Assembly (NCBI GenBank): GCA_023512835.1
Contig: CM042087.1
Location: 46,792,249 to 46,856,248, forward strand
Direction: 5' to 3'
DNA length: 64,000 nt
Origin: Taxillus chinensis
Lineage: Eukaryota > Streptophyta > Magnoliopsida > Santalales > Loranthaceae
Shown here piece after piece: positions 50,401 to 63,270 of the stretch. The first letter of the stretch is position 1; each line of letters starts with the position of its first letter. A model generated the notes under the pieces. The model was not told the DNA's origin. It did not search any database and saw only the letters and a list, made by a program, of their open reading frames with translations. Both the position numbers and the translations under genes were made by a program.

Positions 50401-53400
50401 AATAGAAGGACCTAACTTGAAACCCTATGGAGCGATCCGGGCTCCAACACATCCTGTTGGGGGTAAAAAGTCAAGGCGTAGTAAAATATAATTGCCCAAA
50501 AAACAAAGAGAAAGCCTCAAACTCTCAATCCTGAGCCACTTTAGATTTAGCCTTAACCAAATAAAAATGACTCCCTTCCCCTGAATAACCCCAAAGAAAA
50601 GTCTGCTAAATCTTCTCAATACGAGAAGTCACTGCAACTGGATAGGAAAGAAAGATGGTGAATAGGTAGATTAGAGAAAGTAATTTTAATCAAGGTAAGC
50701 CTCCCTCCCTTTGAAAGATAAGCTCATTTTCAGCCCGTCATACAGCGCTCTATAGTCTCAATGATTGGATTCCATAAGGAGGATTTGAACTTTGCCCCCA
50801 AATGAAACCCCAAATATTTAAGGGGCAGTTGTGAGACCTTACACCCTAAAATCTCAGCAAGTGCCACCACGCCATGCACCACCCCAATAGGAGTGTAAAA
50901 CGGACCACAAATTTATTGTTCTGGTCCAGTCCGCGGACTGATCCATCTATCACAGGAGCAGTTTGAGTGAATAGGTAAGAGGACGATCGTCGAGCGACAA
51001 ATCCATTGGGTAGGATGATGATTGCCGGGCGCCGACCAGCAGACCCCTTGTGCAGATCTGCAGCAGACGAGGAGGAGGAGGACTGCTGATTGGACGAGGA
51101 AAAGGATGACCACCAACCGGACACAGGACGAAGACAACTGGAGTGAGAGGAAGGAGATGAACTGTATGTGGTTGTGCCTCTGGCTCTGCAGCAGCTTGCT
51201 CTCTATGACTGTGTTTCATCCGATGATGAATGATGATAATTATTGATTAGGGATTTTGGACAAGGCATTTGATTGTTTGATTTATTGAATAAATGTGCAT
51301 GGAAAAATTCAATGTTAGGCATAATGCCATAATGGCGTAATGGCATAATAATGGTATAATGGCATTTGACTCTGGTAACGAGAGTCTCATTTCCCACTTT
51401 CCTATTTAAAAATTCAATGTTAATGGAAAAGTTTGAACCTGAAAAATTATTGCACGTGAAAATATTAAAAAATTTAATGGGTTGCCATGTAGGTCATAGA
51501 GACAATGAATGTGCCACTTCTCGACTCTCTTGATGATAGTTAATAATTGATTAAATATTAATTTGAATTATTGAATATTGAAGTGTGGATATAGGCTAAC
51601 GGGCCAAGCAATCCATAGTCGTGCAGGTATGGTGTAAGGATGGTAGATCCGCGGACCAGTCCGTATTCGTCCCATGTTGGTCCGCACGGATCACAGACTA
51701 AATGGACCAACCTGTTTAGGCCTATGATTCAAATGGACCTAATTTAAGATGGTCTAGTCCACCCCGATCCGTCTGGTCTACAGACTACCAGTTCATTTTA
51801 CACCCCTACACCCCAATGGGAGCCAACACTGATTTACTCAAATATGGTTGACATTTATTATTTCAAGACATGAGAAATGCACTACAAGCGCCTTTCGTCG
51901 GGCGATGCAATCTCGCTTTGGGACCTAGAGATCGGCAGCCTATCCCCGGTGCTCATGCTGGCCAACCGGTGGTGGGGATTAATGGCTTGCTCCGTATGGA
52001 AGACAAAACTTTCGAGATAGTAATTCAAGATCAGGAGTAGCATCTCTTCAAACAATGCGGTTGGTTCGTTTGCGTGGCTTGGACTATAAATCTAACTTTT
52101 AAATAGATATTAGATCAAAATATATTTGATATAGGAATTGGCATTTAGAATGAAAGGAATGACGAGAGATATATTATAAGCAAATATAATTATGCCTGTT
52201 CATAATCCTAAATTGAATCCACATGCCAACATGCTTTTCATTTCTTGTCTGTTTGTATGATTGTACCCTAAATTGCATCTCACGGGCCACATAAATGAGC
52301 ATTAGAGAATCTATATCAAATAAGTCTATTCATTGGAATTATGTGTTACATTGTTATTTGATTTGATAGAATTTATTCAGTATCCGATATGGGGGTGGAA
52401 AAAAGGGGTCCTACAAGCTATACGAACATAGGATAATAGGCATTAGCTTGGTCTTACTTCACTCTCAATAAACAAATATAGACTTCCATCCCAAAGTTGC
52501 ACTCAGATGTAGTTTGTTTCTTGTTATTTTATAGGAACTCATAATCAGCAAGATAAAAAAGTCATTCCTTCCTTATATGAGAGTGGGCAAGTAAATAAAA
52601 TGAATCATATACTAGAATTGAGTGATGCAAACACCGATGAAAATCCAATGACACTAAAACCTTAGGGATCCTTCACAAAGGGTGATGAAAGACCTAAGAT
52701 TACACAAGAAGTTTGTCTAGATTAAGCATAAAGGAATTTCAACTTAATTTAGTGGAAGGATGTGCCATTTGTTTATATCCATTACTTTGTAGGGGATTCT
52801 ATGGAAAATGAAATGATTCATGTGTTGACTGCAATACCACATTTATAAGATAATTTCTGACTAAAATATTTTAAATTTTTTTATATGATATCTACAATGC
52901 TGCCTGATGCTACTCTTCATTTCAAGATTGAACGTTACTTGGAATTGAATTCCGGACAATGTTTTTTTTGGTTTACCATCTTCTCACGGTAATAACCAAA
53001 CAAAATTGCAATGGAGAGATAAAGTGAACATCAGAGGGGAAAAAAAGAGCAGTCACTATAAAATCAACATCAATAATTTTAAAGACAATTCTATACGAAG
53101 GGACAAAATTACGAAGAAATGATGAGGCGCCATCAAGACCACTAGATTTATAAAGGTAGTTAAAAAGTCATTTAATACCATGTTCATAATTGTATCACCA
53201 TACTTTTTCTTGATTTTTTCTCACTCTATATCATTATCCTAATTTTAAATCAATGATGCTTGTAAATTTGGAGGGTGGGAGAAAACACAATAACTTCTTT
53301 ACCACTTATTGGACATCGCTTACTTGTATCTAATTGTGGTGGTCATCCATCAGTGGTTCGAACATGAAAATACAACAACCCACTTTGAAGCAACAGACCA

Positions 53401-56400
53401 ATGCCTACCAAAGGGCCCCATGTATACTGTTCAAAATTCAACTAATCTCTATTAAAGTTCAGGTAAAAGGTCATAAAAGGTATGAAAAGCAGAATAGAGG
53501 GTACTGGCAGTACTGCTTTAAGCAGACATTTTGTGATAAAATTTAGTTATCAACTCTTCAGTCACTAGGGGAAAAAATTACTCAATTAATCAAATTAAAG
53601 AAAATGGGATCGGCAGTACCAATTTTAGCACAATGGACCAGCACCATGCATGCCTTGTGTTTTCTCGGATCACAAAGACAAATATGAAATTGTATGTTGG
53701 ATGTGATAGGGAGGCACTCGATTTCAAAACAAAATAACCTTTCCTCCACACTCTAAAAGCCTAAATGCATATTTGATCAGTTTCATTTACTACTTACTAG
53801 GGAGCTATTAAGTACTTAAATAATTTTATGCAGGAAGAGGAGAACTTGACACAAATGGGGAAGGGACCCTAAGGAACACTGGTAACATAGGAAAAGGTAA
53901 TCTAACTTGCTACATGTTATGAAAAAATTTATCATTGTCACATAAAGTGCCATACACAGAATAGAAGTTTCGATTATAGAATGGCTTTTTTTCTTTTCAT
54001 TAACCAAAATTGATGTGTTGCCAATAACTGCATCAGTCTAAGCAGGCTTCCACCTTCATACACTAGATTTTCTGTTCCCTATTTCTTCTTTCATTATGTA
54101 AATATTGCTCATGTAGAATGAATACATGTTTAATACATAACTATTTTAGATTTACAAATGAACAGAAATTTTCATTTACTTTTTCCAAATTGCATCTAGA
54201 ATTGAAACTCCCATGCCATTTCCATGCAAAACATGGACAAAGTTTGAAACCCCAAACATCTTGACGTGCACAGCACAAATAAAAGTACTCATATCAGATT
54301 TAAAAATTGAACATTATAGAACCAGGAACAGTAGCAACACTTACTGTTTGTCCTAATATCCAGAGACATACCGCTGTAGCACCATCTTGCCAACCTCCTA
54401 TAAAGAATACACAACATCAAAGTCGATGAAAAATCTGGCATGAAGCTTAAGTGATGGTAGGGTAATCAGGAAGGAAAATTTCAGAAGACAAAAGACCAAA
54501 AAGAATATTGACTATTGAGTTCTAAAAATAAGATAATGTACATGCAGTCGACCCACCAGACTATGCCAAAATACAGCCCAATTAAAACAATGAGGAAAAG
54601 ATAATTAAACTAGAGTAATAGAAGTAATAGGCACTAAATCTCAAATAATTCAAATAACAAATAGCATATATACCATAATAAGTAAAGTTGTTTCTTGTAG
54701 TTTTATAAACTATTTTAAGAGTTTGTTCCTGTGGATTATGGTCTATATCTATGCACCGGTATTTAGAATAATTTTATTCCACATTCTAACATTTTTTATA
54801 TACCACCCTTATTTGTGCTGAATACAAAGCTTCCGCAATCAAACACAATAATATATTCTGCAAGAGATCAAAATTGTGTGCAATGCATAAGCAACTTTAG
54901 CAGTACCTGCAATACTTTCTTGAAGAAGAGATTCATCAGTTCTTCGAAAACCTGAATGGAAAGGCATTGTAAAATTCTATCTAGCAATGCAACAGGTATT
55001 AATGAGGATAAAAAGAAGTACGCTGTAAACTCATACCATCAAGTATGGACTTTTTAGTAGCTTTTACATCCAACTGCAATTATCATAGACCAGTTATCAG
55101 CTCACGAAAAAGCGCGCACACTCGTAATTGTAAAACATCGCATATTATGACAAAATGCAGTTCAATAAGCATTCATGTATATGGAAACATCAGCAAACAC
55201 CATGAAGATAGAGTGACTTATTAAAATGTGCAAGTGAATGCTGGAATATTAAAAGTCATAAAAAAAAACATATAGTTCCTTGAAATTTGTCAAAATTTAA
55301 TGGGTGCTGTCTTTGTTTTCTCTATTGAATTTCTTTGTTCCCTAAGCCCTATTATCCCACATTATATAGAAAAAGACAAGACAGATGTTGGACACGGCAA
55401 TGTCACTTGTCCTTTGACTACTTGCGTGTGCTGTCAAGAGAGGCGGGGAGATGAGCACGAGTGCATAGTTTTTAAAGTGCCACATAGGCACAAAGCACAT
55501 AACAACATTTTTTTTGGTGCCTTTTTTAACACTTCCACCTCGCACTTGCATCGCGACTTCCCATGAATCCAGTGTCACATCATCTCTCCCTCTACAACGA
55601 ATCTTCGGGTGTCTTCTTATCTTGAATGACCATCTTCTTCTCTGTCAGGCGAAGACAAACATCTTTTCTGCCAGCCACAACATCATCTTCTTCTCTGTGA
55701 CCACTGCTGCTGTCTTCCTCCCCAATAATCACCGCCATCGTTACTCGCATCTCTCTCTCTCTCTCTAGCAGCAATTGACACTAGTGGTAAATTAATGTGT
55801 TAATATAATTTTTTGCGATTTTGATTTCGCTTTAAATTTCTTAAACGTCATAATATAAATTCATGGATTCATTCAATTGTAAAATTCAGTATTTCTTAAG
55901 GTCAAATTTCAAATCCGTGTAGGACTGATAGTACTGCTAGGTCTGTTTATGATTCAAAATCAGATCAAAAGCATAGGGCCAAGTCTAAAGATTCTGGCTG
56001 GAAATATAGACATTGGATAAAAAATTGATTTGATATAAGTTTTGTGATAAAGACACCAAAGCAGAAATTAAAAGACTAAAAGAGCACTTGAGTAGGGATA
56101 TGGTGATGTAATCAAATGCTCAAAAGTGATTGAAGAAATTTCTAAAAAGAAGAATGATTATATCCTGGAAAATAAGAGGAAGCCTAAGATTGATTTTAGT
56201 GTTGATTTGTTGAAGAGAAATCATATTAAGAAATTCAAATGACTAAAGGGACTAGGAATGAGAGTCAAAGCCTCAAGCTAATTCATAGATGCTTTTGGAA
56301 GAAAAACCTAAGAAAATGTCATTACGTAAACAATGAACAAAAAAACTATTCAAACCACATTAGAAAATCGAGTAAAATGAGAATGAGAAAAAGAATAAAC

Positions 56401-59400
56401 TTCATACATATTTTGTAAGGTGGACATATAAAAGTGGTATATTTTTAATGCCATAAACTTAAGGAGTTTTCATGTTTTGTTTGAGACATCAATCATGTTT
56501 TGTTTTCAAACTTCCATCATTTCATGACTACAAATATCCTGTATTGAAGTCAAAGATGAAAGCCATTGACGTCATTAGGTTGAAATCCCAAGATCATTGA
56601 AAAAAATATGATTTACTTTGATGTCTAATAGATATATAGACGAAAGAGAAAAACACCTTATTAATGTTCTTATCAATTCTCTAGATGAATTTTTTTTCGT
56701 AGATTAAGTGGATGTATCTAGTGAAATACAAGATATTATATTATTTGAATTGTTTGACAACAAAATGACTAGGATAGGGGAGGACAAAGTCATTAAATTA
56801 GTGATACATAATGTTGCCAACTACAACTAGCTCCTTTTGAGCTGGTTATTGTATTTATGCTCTTCGCGCACTTCTTATATGCGATTTTTTCTAATAAAAT
56901 TTGTCTTACTATAAAAAAAATTAATGATGAAAATGAAGAAATTATTTTAAACTCCATGTGCAACTCATTATAAAGATTTTATGATGGAGGATATTAAGAA
57001 AATAAAAACATTCAAGATTATTATTGTCAAAGTAACAAAAGTAACAAACTTTATTTATAGGCATGCCCATATTCTTTATCCATTTAAGGTAAACACAAAT
57101 AAAGCTGATTTAGATATGACGAGAGTGACTCGATTTGTATTTTCATTTTTTACAGTTGAGAAGTAGTTGAAGCATCAAAAACTGTTGAAACAATTATTTG
57201 TTTATGATGAGAGGGTGTGTTGCAAGGTTGCCTCTACATAGATAGATAATAATGTTGAAAGCACAGTGTTTTTCATCCAAATTTGAAATGTTTTAAAAGA
57301 TTATTTGTGAGCATCATTGCTTCTTCAACTTTTAAGAATATTTGATGGTGATGAGAGACATACTTGAAGTATTTATGACAATGGAACAGGGAAAAAACAT
57401 AAAAGAAAATTTTAAGGAGAAGCAAAATACGTGTAAAAATATTACTAGAATTATTGAGAATGGCTTGAAAACATAAATGGATCAATCTACATTTTGTTGT
57501 TTGCTTCCTAGACCCAACCAAATATTTCAAGAACGTTTAATTGAATCCCAAGAATTCATTGTATGCCTTAGTGATGCATTTAATAATTGCAATGCGTCTA
57601 TTAAGTCTGTTGTTCATCCTGCGGTTATGAATGCAATTGAAGCCCATTTAAGTTTGTGAGTTTGTCATTAATATTTTTTTTATAAGTAAAATACAGTATA
57701 TTAAAAAGGAAGTTTGTCATTAATAATTATTTTAAATATTTATACAATTTTCAAATTTTTATAACAAACTTATAATTTTCATTTAAATTCACACCTAGAA
57801 GAGATTAAAGCATTAGCGCTTGAATGACCTTGTCTACATTCAATATAACCATTGTTTTCAAACAAGGTTTCAATATAGGAAAAAAATGCAAAAACTATAA
57901 TCAATTGGTACTTAAAGAACTAGATTAGGGTAGTGAATGGATGACTAGCTAACCAACCGATGATTTAATTCATCCTAATAATATAATATTACATGTGACA
58001 TGACTGATAGAGAAATTAGAAAATCTACATCATTTCAAGAGTAAGAAATGAAGACTTGTCAAACTCAAAAGTAGAAGAAGCTTTGAAGGTTGGAAAAAAT
58101 GTGAGTGATGATGAAAATATCAAACACGATTTTAGTATATCAATTTCAGATCCTATAGGCTAGAGGAAACCACTTAAGGCTGATGATTTACTTTTAACTT
58201 TTAATTTAATATTTTGTACTTCAAATTTTAACATTTCACTTATTTTAATGTTGTAAACATGTGTTAAATTTATTAATTTATGCATTGAGTTGAATTACTT
58301 CTGTTTTATCTCTATGTTGCAATGTTAAAAATTACAATAAAAATTCTTATATAAAAAAATATTTATTACAAATGCTTGGGCGTCACCTTGCCAAGCAAGA
58401 CCCTCCAACATCATGGTCACCTTGACGATTTAAGAACTATGAGAGAGTAACATTTGAGGCAGTATGGCTTTGTCTGAATCTGAATATGCAAATTAACAAA
58501 GAGAAGAAGTCTAGGTACCAACGGTAGTTATCTACTCTTTCTAATTGCCAATGCCCAACAAACAATGGCACGCTATAGTACGCTTGTGAAAAAGAGAACA
58601 CTTTGCCGCAGAGCTCTATTGCATGGCTATAAAAGGAGAGTAGTAAAGACAACAACTATTACAACACAGATAAAGGGGAGAAAAGTTGCCCATATACACA
58701 CTTCTTCCGCACACAACAAGCTTCCGCACACTTCTTCCGCACACAACAAGCCCATATACACACAATTCTTACACCATCTTCATTAACCATCTCTAAGATA
58801 ACACCAAAGAGAGATAAAGAGAGAGCTATAGCCAAGGGTTCTAGTTTTAGGAAAACTAGTCTCTCACGACTAGGACATAAAGAAGAGAGGGAAGGGGAGA
58901 TCTCAAAAGAGAAAAAAAAAAAGAGAAGTACAAACACAGCGAGCAAGGACTCCTAAGAGAAGAAGAGCGTGAAAGAGCAGGAAATAAGTTCAAAGGGAGA
59001 AAATTGAAAGTGAAGAAAATGAAGAGAAAAAGAAATGGAGGAATTTTTTTGTATTTTGATCCATTAAACTTGTTTTTTATTTGTTTATGTTTTTTTAATC
59101 ATAGAATAGAATCGAGTTTAGGAGAGATAGAATTGAAATAAGAAGTTATATATCAAAAAAATTCAAAAAAAAAAAAAAAACAGTGTGAAGTCATGCGCGG
59201 GCTGAAAAATAATGAAGAAAAAGGTAAATGCTCATATGAATGCATGTCCAAGCAACAGAACAAGTGCATGTATGAGCATTTGGACAAATGTCATTAAAGT
59301 GGCCGAACAAGCACTCGCCAATGCATTTGGGCAAACACATGTTCGAACATTCAGACAACTATGCATACACGGCTGTGTCTTTCAATAAACATGCTAGTAT

Positions 59401-62400
59401 TTTGTTAAAAAAATTGAAAATTGAAAATATAATGAATTTTTTTGTTTCACTGCACATGGTTGGATATCCCCTTAAGCACATCTATGTATCATTTTAATTT
59501 AGGACCTTGGCCTACAACAGTAAAAAATAATAAAATATTAAATAAATAGGCAATAACATCCTTACTCATGTATCAATTACTAGACATCATGAGATTGTTA
59601 ATTTTTGCACAAGCGTAATTGACTACAAAAACTCAAAACATAATTCAGGCCCTTAGAAATAAGTGTCAAATCACATCCATGGTTGATGATGACTGCAAAT
59701 AAAAAATCATTATGCCGAATTCCAAAGGACTCCCCAGCTCATACGAAATTGGGTGACACGGATACCACTAGACAAGTTATAATAATAAATACACAATTCA
59801 CATAAAAGAACCCCAACACCACATCAACAAGTATACAAAAGCAGGACTCAACATGAGAACAATGGGAATGAATAGTGTGTGCACCGCAAAAACACAACTC
59901 TGAACATCAAATGAACATAGGTTTTGAATTTTGACACATTATAATGAAAGAAGAATAGATGAATTATTCTTTCTAATTTAAGATGAATAACAATTGAAGA
60001 TGGAATTAAGATATTAGTAAGGAGTTATAAATATATGTGCATAATCATTACATGCCTCACTAACATACATGCATAAAACATGACCAAGCAAACACACCAA
60101 CTCACGTGGTAAGCCTGCTGAAAGGACATTTGCATGTAAATGTTTCTTGGCATACTCCGCAGCTAACCGGCCTCCATGTCCATCATAAATTGCAAAGTGT
60201 GCAAATCTGTCAAACAACAACCCCATAGATATAAGTAAAAGATTGGCTTGGGCAGAGTGGGAACCATTGTAGGTCACTCTCCTTTAATAACCTGAAAAGG
60301 GTAAAACCAATGTCTTCTAAAGCCATCAATAACTCACATATATGTAGAACTAAGACTACTAAGTATGAGATTGCCTTCTTAAGCAATTTAAAATCCGTCA
60401 CATTCAAACTAAACAGAACCAACACCTGAAACATGGAGGCCTTTTTAGTACAAAATTGAAGCTTATTTCCCAAAGTTAAGAAAAATTCAATCCAGTGTAT
60501 AAACAGAACAACACAAAAATAGGAAACCTAGTGACCAAACATTTGATATTTGATGCAAATTGATTTTAGCTCTCAAGTTTCATGAATCAAAGATTTCTAC
60601 TTGATTTAGGACTTTATTAGTTCCTTATATTTCTCTTATTTTTTGTCAAGCCTCTTAATTCCATAGTTTCCTAATTTTATTTCATAGTTTATCAATCAAT
60701 ACACCTTTTATGCATTTGTAATGTGTAGGAGCGTTTGTTATCAATAAAGTTTAAGAGCGGGAACCTGTGATGTGAGATGCCCACTAGGTGATAAACACAA
60801 GCTGAGATACCAAAACAAATCCTTCCATTCTATATTGATTCACTTTCATCCTATATATGGATAAATATTCAAGTTTATTTTTATAAATTTCCACCAATAT
60901 TCAAAGTTATGTCCAATGACCATTCACAGACAATTAATGGTGCAATATGGGTGAAAAATGCATACCATAGTACAAGTATGGTGTATAAAATTGCAACAAG
61001 AGGATCATCAAATAATACCATACTCTGCTTTTTTGTGAGCCTGACCCTGAGCATCTTTTCCATTTGCGTGCCCTCCTTGTTTGGTTTGAGGCTCTTTCGG
61101 GGTTGCACATCAATTTGGGCAAATCCGAGTTAGTGCCCGTTGGGGTAGTGCCTCATTTGAGGGAACTTGCGGCTATTCTTGGGTGCACTACTTCTCAGCT
61201 GCCTCTTACTTATTTGGGCCTGCCTTTGGGGGCTGCTTTCCAGTGTTCCTCTATTTGGCATCCCCTTATTGAGAAGATGGAACGTCGGCTGGCGGGGTGG
61301 AAGCGGATTTATCTTTCCAAGGGTGGTCGGCTTACTTTGATCAAGAGCACACTCTCCGGTTTGCCTACCTATTTTTTATCTCTTTTCTCTATTCCTGCTG
61401 CGGTGGCCTCCCGGATTGAGCAGAGCCAACGGAATTTTCTATGGGGTTCTACAGTGACGGTGGCCCGCCCTCATTTGGTTCGGTGGGCATCTATTTGTCG
61501 GCCCCTTGCTCAGGGTGGTCTCGCTATCAAGCGGATCCGTCATTTTAACACGGCTCTTCTTGGTAAGTGGCTTTAGCGGGCAGCCTTGTGGAGGCAAGTG
61601 ATTGTGGTGAAATTTGGTGCCCTGGCGGGGGGTTGGATGTCTCGGATCCCGCGTGATCCTCATGGGGTGGGCTGTTGGAAGGCTATCCGTTCGCGTTGGG
61701 ATTCTTTCTCTCAGTTGGTGGCTTTTGTTGTGGGTGATGGCTCCTCTATTCGGTTTTGGAATGATCTTTGGTGTGGTCAGGTGCCTTTGAGGGGGGCCTA
61801 CCCGGAGTTGTACCATCTTGCTTGTCGCAGGGATGGCTATGTGGCTGATTTTCTACGGGCTCGTGGGGATTCCTTGCATTGGGAAGTGTCTTTTTTGCGT
61901 CTGGCCCAGGATTGGGAGTTGGAATCCTTTTCCTCCTTTGCTCTTTTGTATTCCAGTCGCCCCTCCCGAACCGCGCTGGACCGGTTGTGTTGGCGGCATG
62001 CTCCGACGGTTGGCTTTAGTGTTCGGTCCTTCTACTCTCTTCTCACCCCGGATGCCCCTCCTTGCTTTCCATGGAGGTTGGTCTGGAAGGTTCCGGTCCC
62101 TCCTCGGGTGAGTTTCTTTGTTTGGTCTACCGTGCTTGGGAGGATTCTTACGGCTGACAACTTGCGCCGTCGTGGTATGGTGGTGATTAGCCGTTGTTTC
62201 TTGTGTCAGGCGGACGCTGAGTCTATTGATCACATTTTTCTTCATTGCCCGTTTGCCCGGGAGCTCTGGGACATGTTTCTTGGTTTGTTTGAGCTGCCTT
62301 GGGTGATGCCTCGAGGTGTGGTTGATTTGTTCTCTTGCTGGGCTAGTTGTGTGGGTCGCCGGTCACCACTTTGGCGTGCTATTCCTCATTGTATCTTGTG

Positions 62401-63270
62401 GTGTCTTTGGCGCAAGCGGAATGCTACGTTGTTTGATAATCGTGTGCTTTGCGTGGTGGAGCTTAAGGCCTGTGTCTTGCGTTCTCTTCTTGGGTGGCTT
62501 TCTGCCTCGGGTTCATGTTTTTCTTGTATTGTGGATGTTGTTGATGGGTGTTTCTTTTGAGCTGGGTGTTGCTCTTTTGTTGTTTCTTATTCTTTTGTTA
62601 CTTCTCTCTTAGTGCACTTTTTGTGTACTTTGTTTTTATTAAAGTTTTTTATTACCTATCAAAAAATAATTATTATTATTATTATTAAAAAAATTATTCG
62701 TGTCTCGTATTCAATACCTATAAACTACATATTTGAATTTAAGAATCTAATGTATACTCCATTAATTAGCTTGTGCATGTAAAGACGAGAAATGGGTGGT
62801 AAGGGAAAAATTCAAAACCTGAGTTTCGCCGGGAACTCCAAATTGGCATCCGGGAGCACAACCCAAGCATCCTCCATGGTGTGTCTAGAGCCTTTGTCAT
62901 CGGCAACAGCCGCATCGATCACAAATTCCAAATCCTTTATACTTTGATTATGTGTATCTTCTTCACGAGAACCGCCGCCATTAGGGAGGTCACTGACACT
63001 GTCATCACGCACCTGAGAATGAGAGTCCATACTAGACCCTTCCTTTGGAACCTCCCCAAAAACCGCTGCCCTACTTTCTTGGCCACCCAAAAGCGCGTGT
63101 GCTTTCTCAGCGCCTTCCTCTTCAGCCCTTGTCTTCTTCATTGCAGAGTCGTCATCAAACTCGGCTCCTCGTTTCTTAGTACAGTTATTACTGCACTGGA
63201 GGTTTGGGCCACCTGCGAAGGGATCGGAGTGGGAAGAGGAATCGGAATCGGGTCGGTTGCACTCCGCCAT
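47412..63270 (-). CDS. Protein phosphatase 2C (PP2C), plant, complete ten-exon gene
   Basis: This is a Mg/Mn-dependent Ser/Thr phosphatase of the PP2C family, close to Arabidopsis 'probable PP2C 8' (ILKAP-like). Exons are 63270-62819, 60206-60098, 55073-55037, 54951-54907, 54397-54345, 49438-49301, 48385-48302, 48033-47944, 47852-47805 and 47522-47412. All have GT-AG borders and consistent phases, giving 388 residues. The first about 110 residues are a variable Ser/Asp/Glu-rich region with a basic 'KKTR' patch. Catalytic motifs follow in order: '[14 protein letters not shown]', '[15 protein letters not shown]', 'LSAGLPREL', 'GWQDGATAV', '[16 protein letters not shown]', '[12 protein letters not shown]', '[16 protein letters not shown]', '[16 protein letters not shown]' and '[12 protein letters not shown]'. 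All metal-binding Asp residues expected for the family are present. Introns 1, 2 and 5 (2.6, 5.0 and 4.9 kb) hold transposons. The exact substrate is unknown. Confidence 0.96.
49768..50887 (-). mobile_element. L1-type LINE fragment (3' part) in PP2C intron 5
   Basis: The minus strand reads LINE ORF2 C-terminus: '[20 protein letters not shown]', a '[18 protein letters not shown]' block, and near the end '[20 protein letters not shown]', then '[12 protein letters not shown]'. The 3' untranslated end (CTCTTAGTGCACTTTTTGTGT on the minus strand) also occurs in the LINE at 61.0-62.7 kb, so the two copies belong to one family. The fragment is interrupted by the hAT element and resumes at 51817. Confidence 0.88.
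50888..51808. mobile_element. hAT-type non-autonomous element, 921 bp, nested in a LINE
   Basis: Ends are TAGGAGTGTAAAACGGACC on the left and, inverted, TAGGGGTGTAAAATGAACTGG from the right. These are hAT-style termini. The flanking 8 bp are identical: caccccaa at 50880-50887 and at 51809-51816. This is a perfect target-site duplication of hAT length. The subterminal sequence is rich in 'ggtcc' and 'ccgcgg' phrases on both sides. The middle is GC-richer and has overlapping open frames on both strands, but none looks like a transposase. Confidence 0.9.
51817..51870 (-). mobile_element. LINE continuation beyond the hAT insertion
   Basis: The minus strand reads '[10 protein letters not shown]' here (family: '[11 protein letters not shown]'), which continues into the LINE frame on the other side of the hAT element after removal of one target-duplication copy. 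It shows that the hAT element landed in an existing LINE. Confidence 0.7.
51871..54344. other. Remainder of PP2C intron 5
   Basis: This is AT-rich intron sequence. A small GC-richer piece at about 51890-51990 is open on the plus strand and reads, in one frame, '[16 protein letters not shown]', which looks like one WD repeat. It could be a captured exon or chance. Nothing else is recognised. Confidence 0.35.
55960..57660 (+). mobile_element. Decayed hAT transposase (BED finger and DUF659-type) in PP2C intron 2
   Basis: Plus-strand reading across many stops gives the plant hAT transposase order. A BED-finger remnant near 55990-56110 includes '[12 protein letters not shown]' and '[11 protein letters not shown]'. 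A DUF659-like part (about 56600-56830) ends in a degraded 'DNASNY' block. Then come '[13 protein letters not shown]' (family: 'C..LMLEDIGK+'), '[10 protein letters not shown]' (family: 'FIY.H..+L'), '[13 protein letters not shown]' (family: 'R...TRFATNF') and '[11 protein letters not shown]' (family: 'LR.VDGDE.P'). I found no dimerisation domain or terminal repeats. It is opposite to the host gene. Confidence 0.78.
58688..58764. repeat. Short tandem duplication in PP2C intron 2
   Basis: A 20-bp unit, cttcttccgcacacaacaag, occurs identically at 58701-58720 and 58731-58750, with ten bases of the same unit between them. The whole is flanked on each side by 'gcccatatacacac'. Confidence 0.88.
61010..62680 (+). 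mobile_element. 5'-truncated L1-type LINE in PP2C intron 1, nearly open
   Basis: This is the C-terminal half of a plant L1 ORF2, starting at the RT active-site region ('[20 protein letters not shown]', with a frameshift just before it). It continues through '[20 protein letters not shown]', '[16 protein letters not shown]', '[20 protein letters not shown]', '[20 protein letters not shown]' and '[20 protein letters not shown]' to a stop at 62558. The only in-frame lesion after 61064 is TAG at 61574-61576, at the usual Trp in 'KWLW'. The 3' tail is A/T-rich with TTA repeats near 62660-62695. It is opposite in orientation to PP2C and better preserved than the other LINEs here, so it is probably the youngest. 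Confidence 0.9.
62696..62818. other. Start of PP2C intron 1
   Basis: The intron begins at the GT at 62818-62817 (minus strand). The sequence up to the LINE tail holds nothing recognisable. Confidence 0.4.

Noticed and set aside
50846..51246. Overlapping frames on both strands, one Ser-rich
   Set aside because: They lie inside the hAT element bounded by the 8-bp duplications and overlap each other; none resembles a transposase or host protein.
58701..58750. Two identical 20-bp units with spacing, considered as a CRISPR-like array
   Set aside because: There are only two units, with an intervening piece that is itself part of the unit, in a plant intron. This is a simple tandem duplication.
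61439..62245. Minus-strand frames of 125 and 130 codons
   Set aside because: They are antisense shadows of the GC-rich LINE ORF2 on the plus strand.
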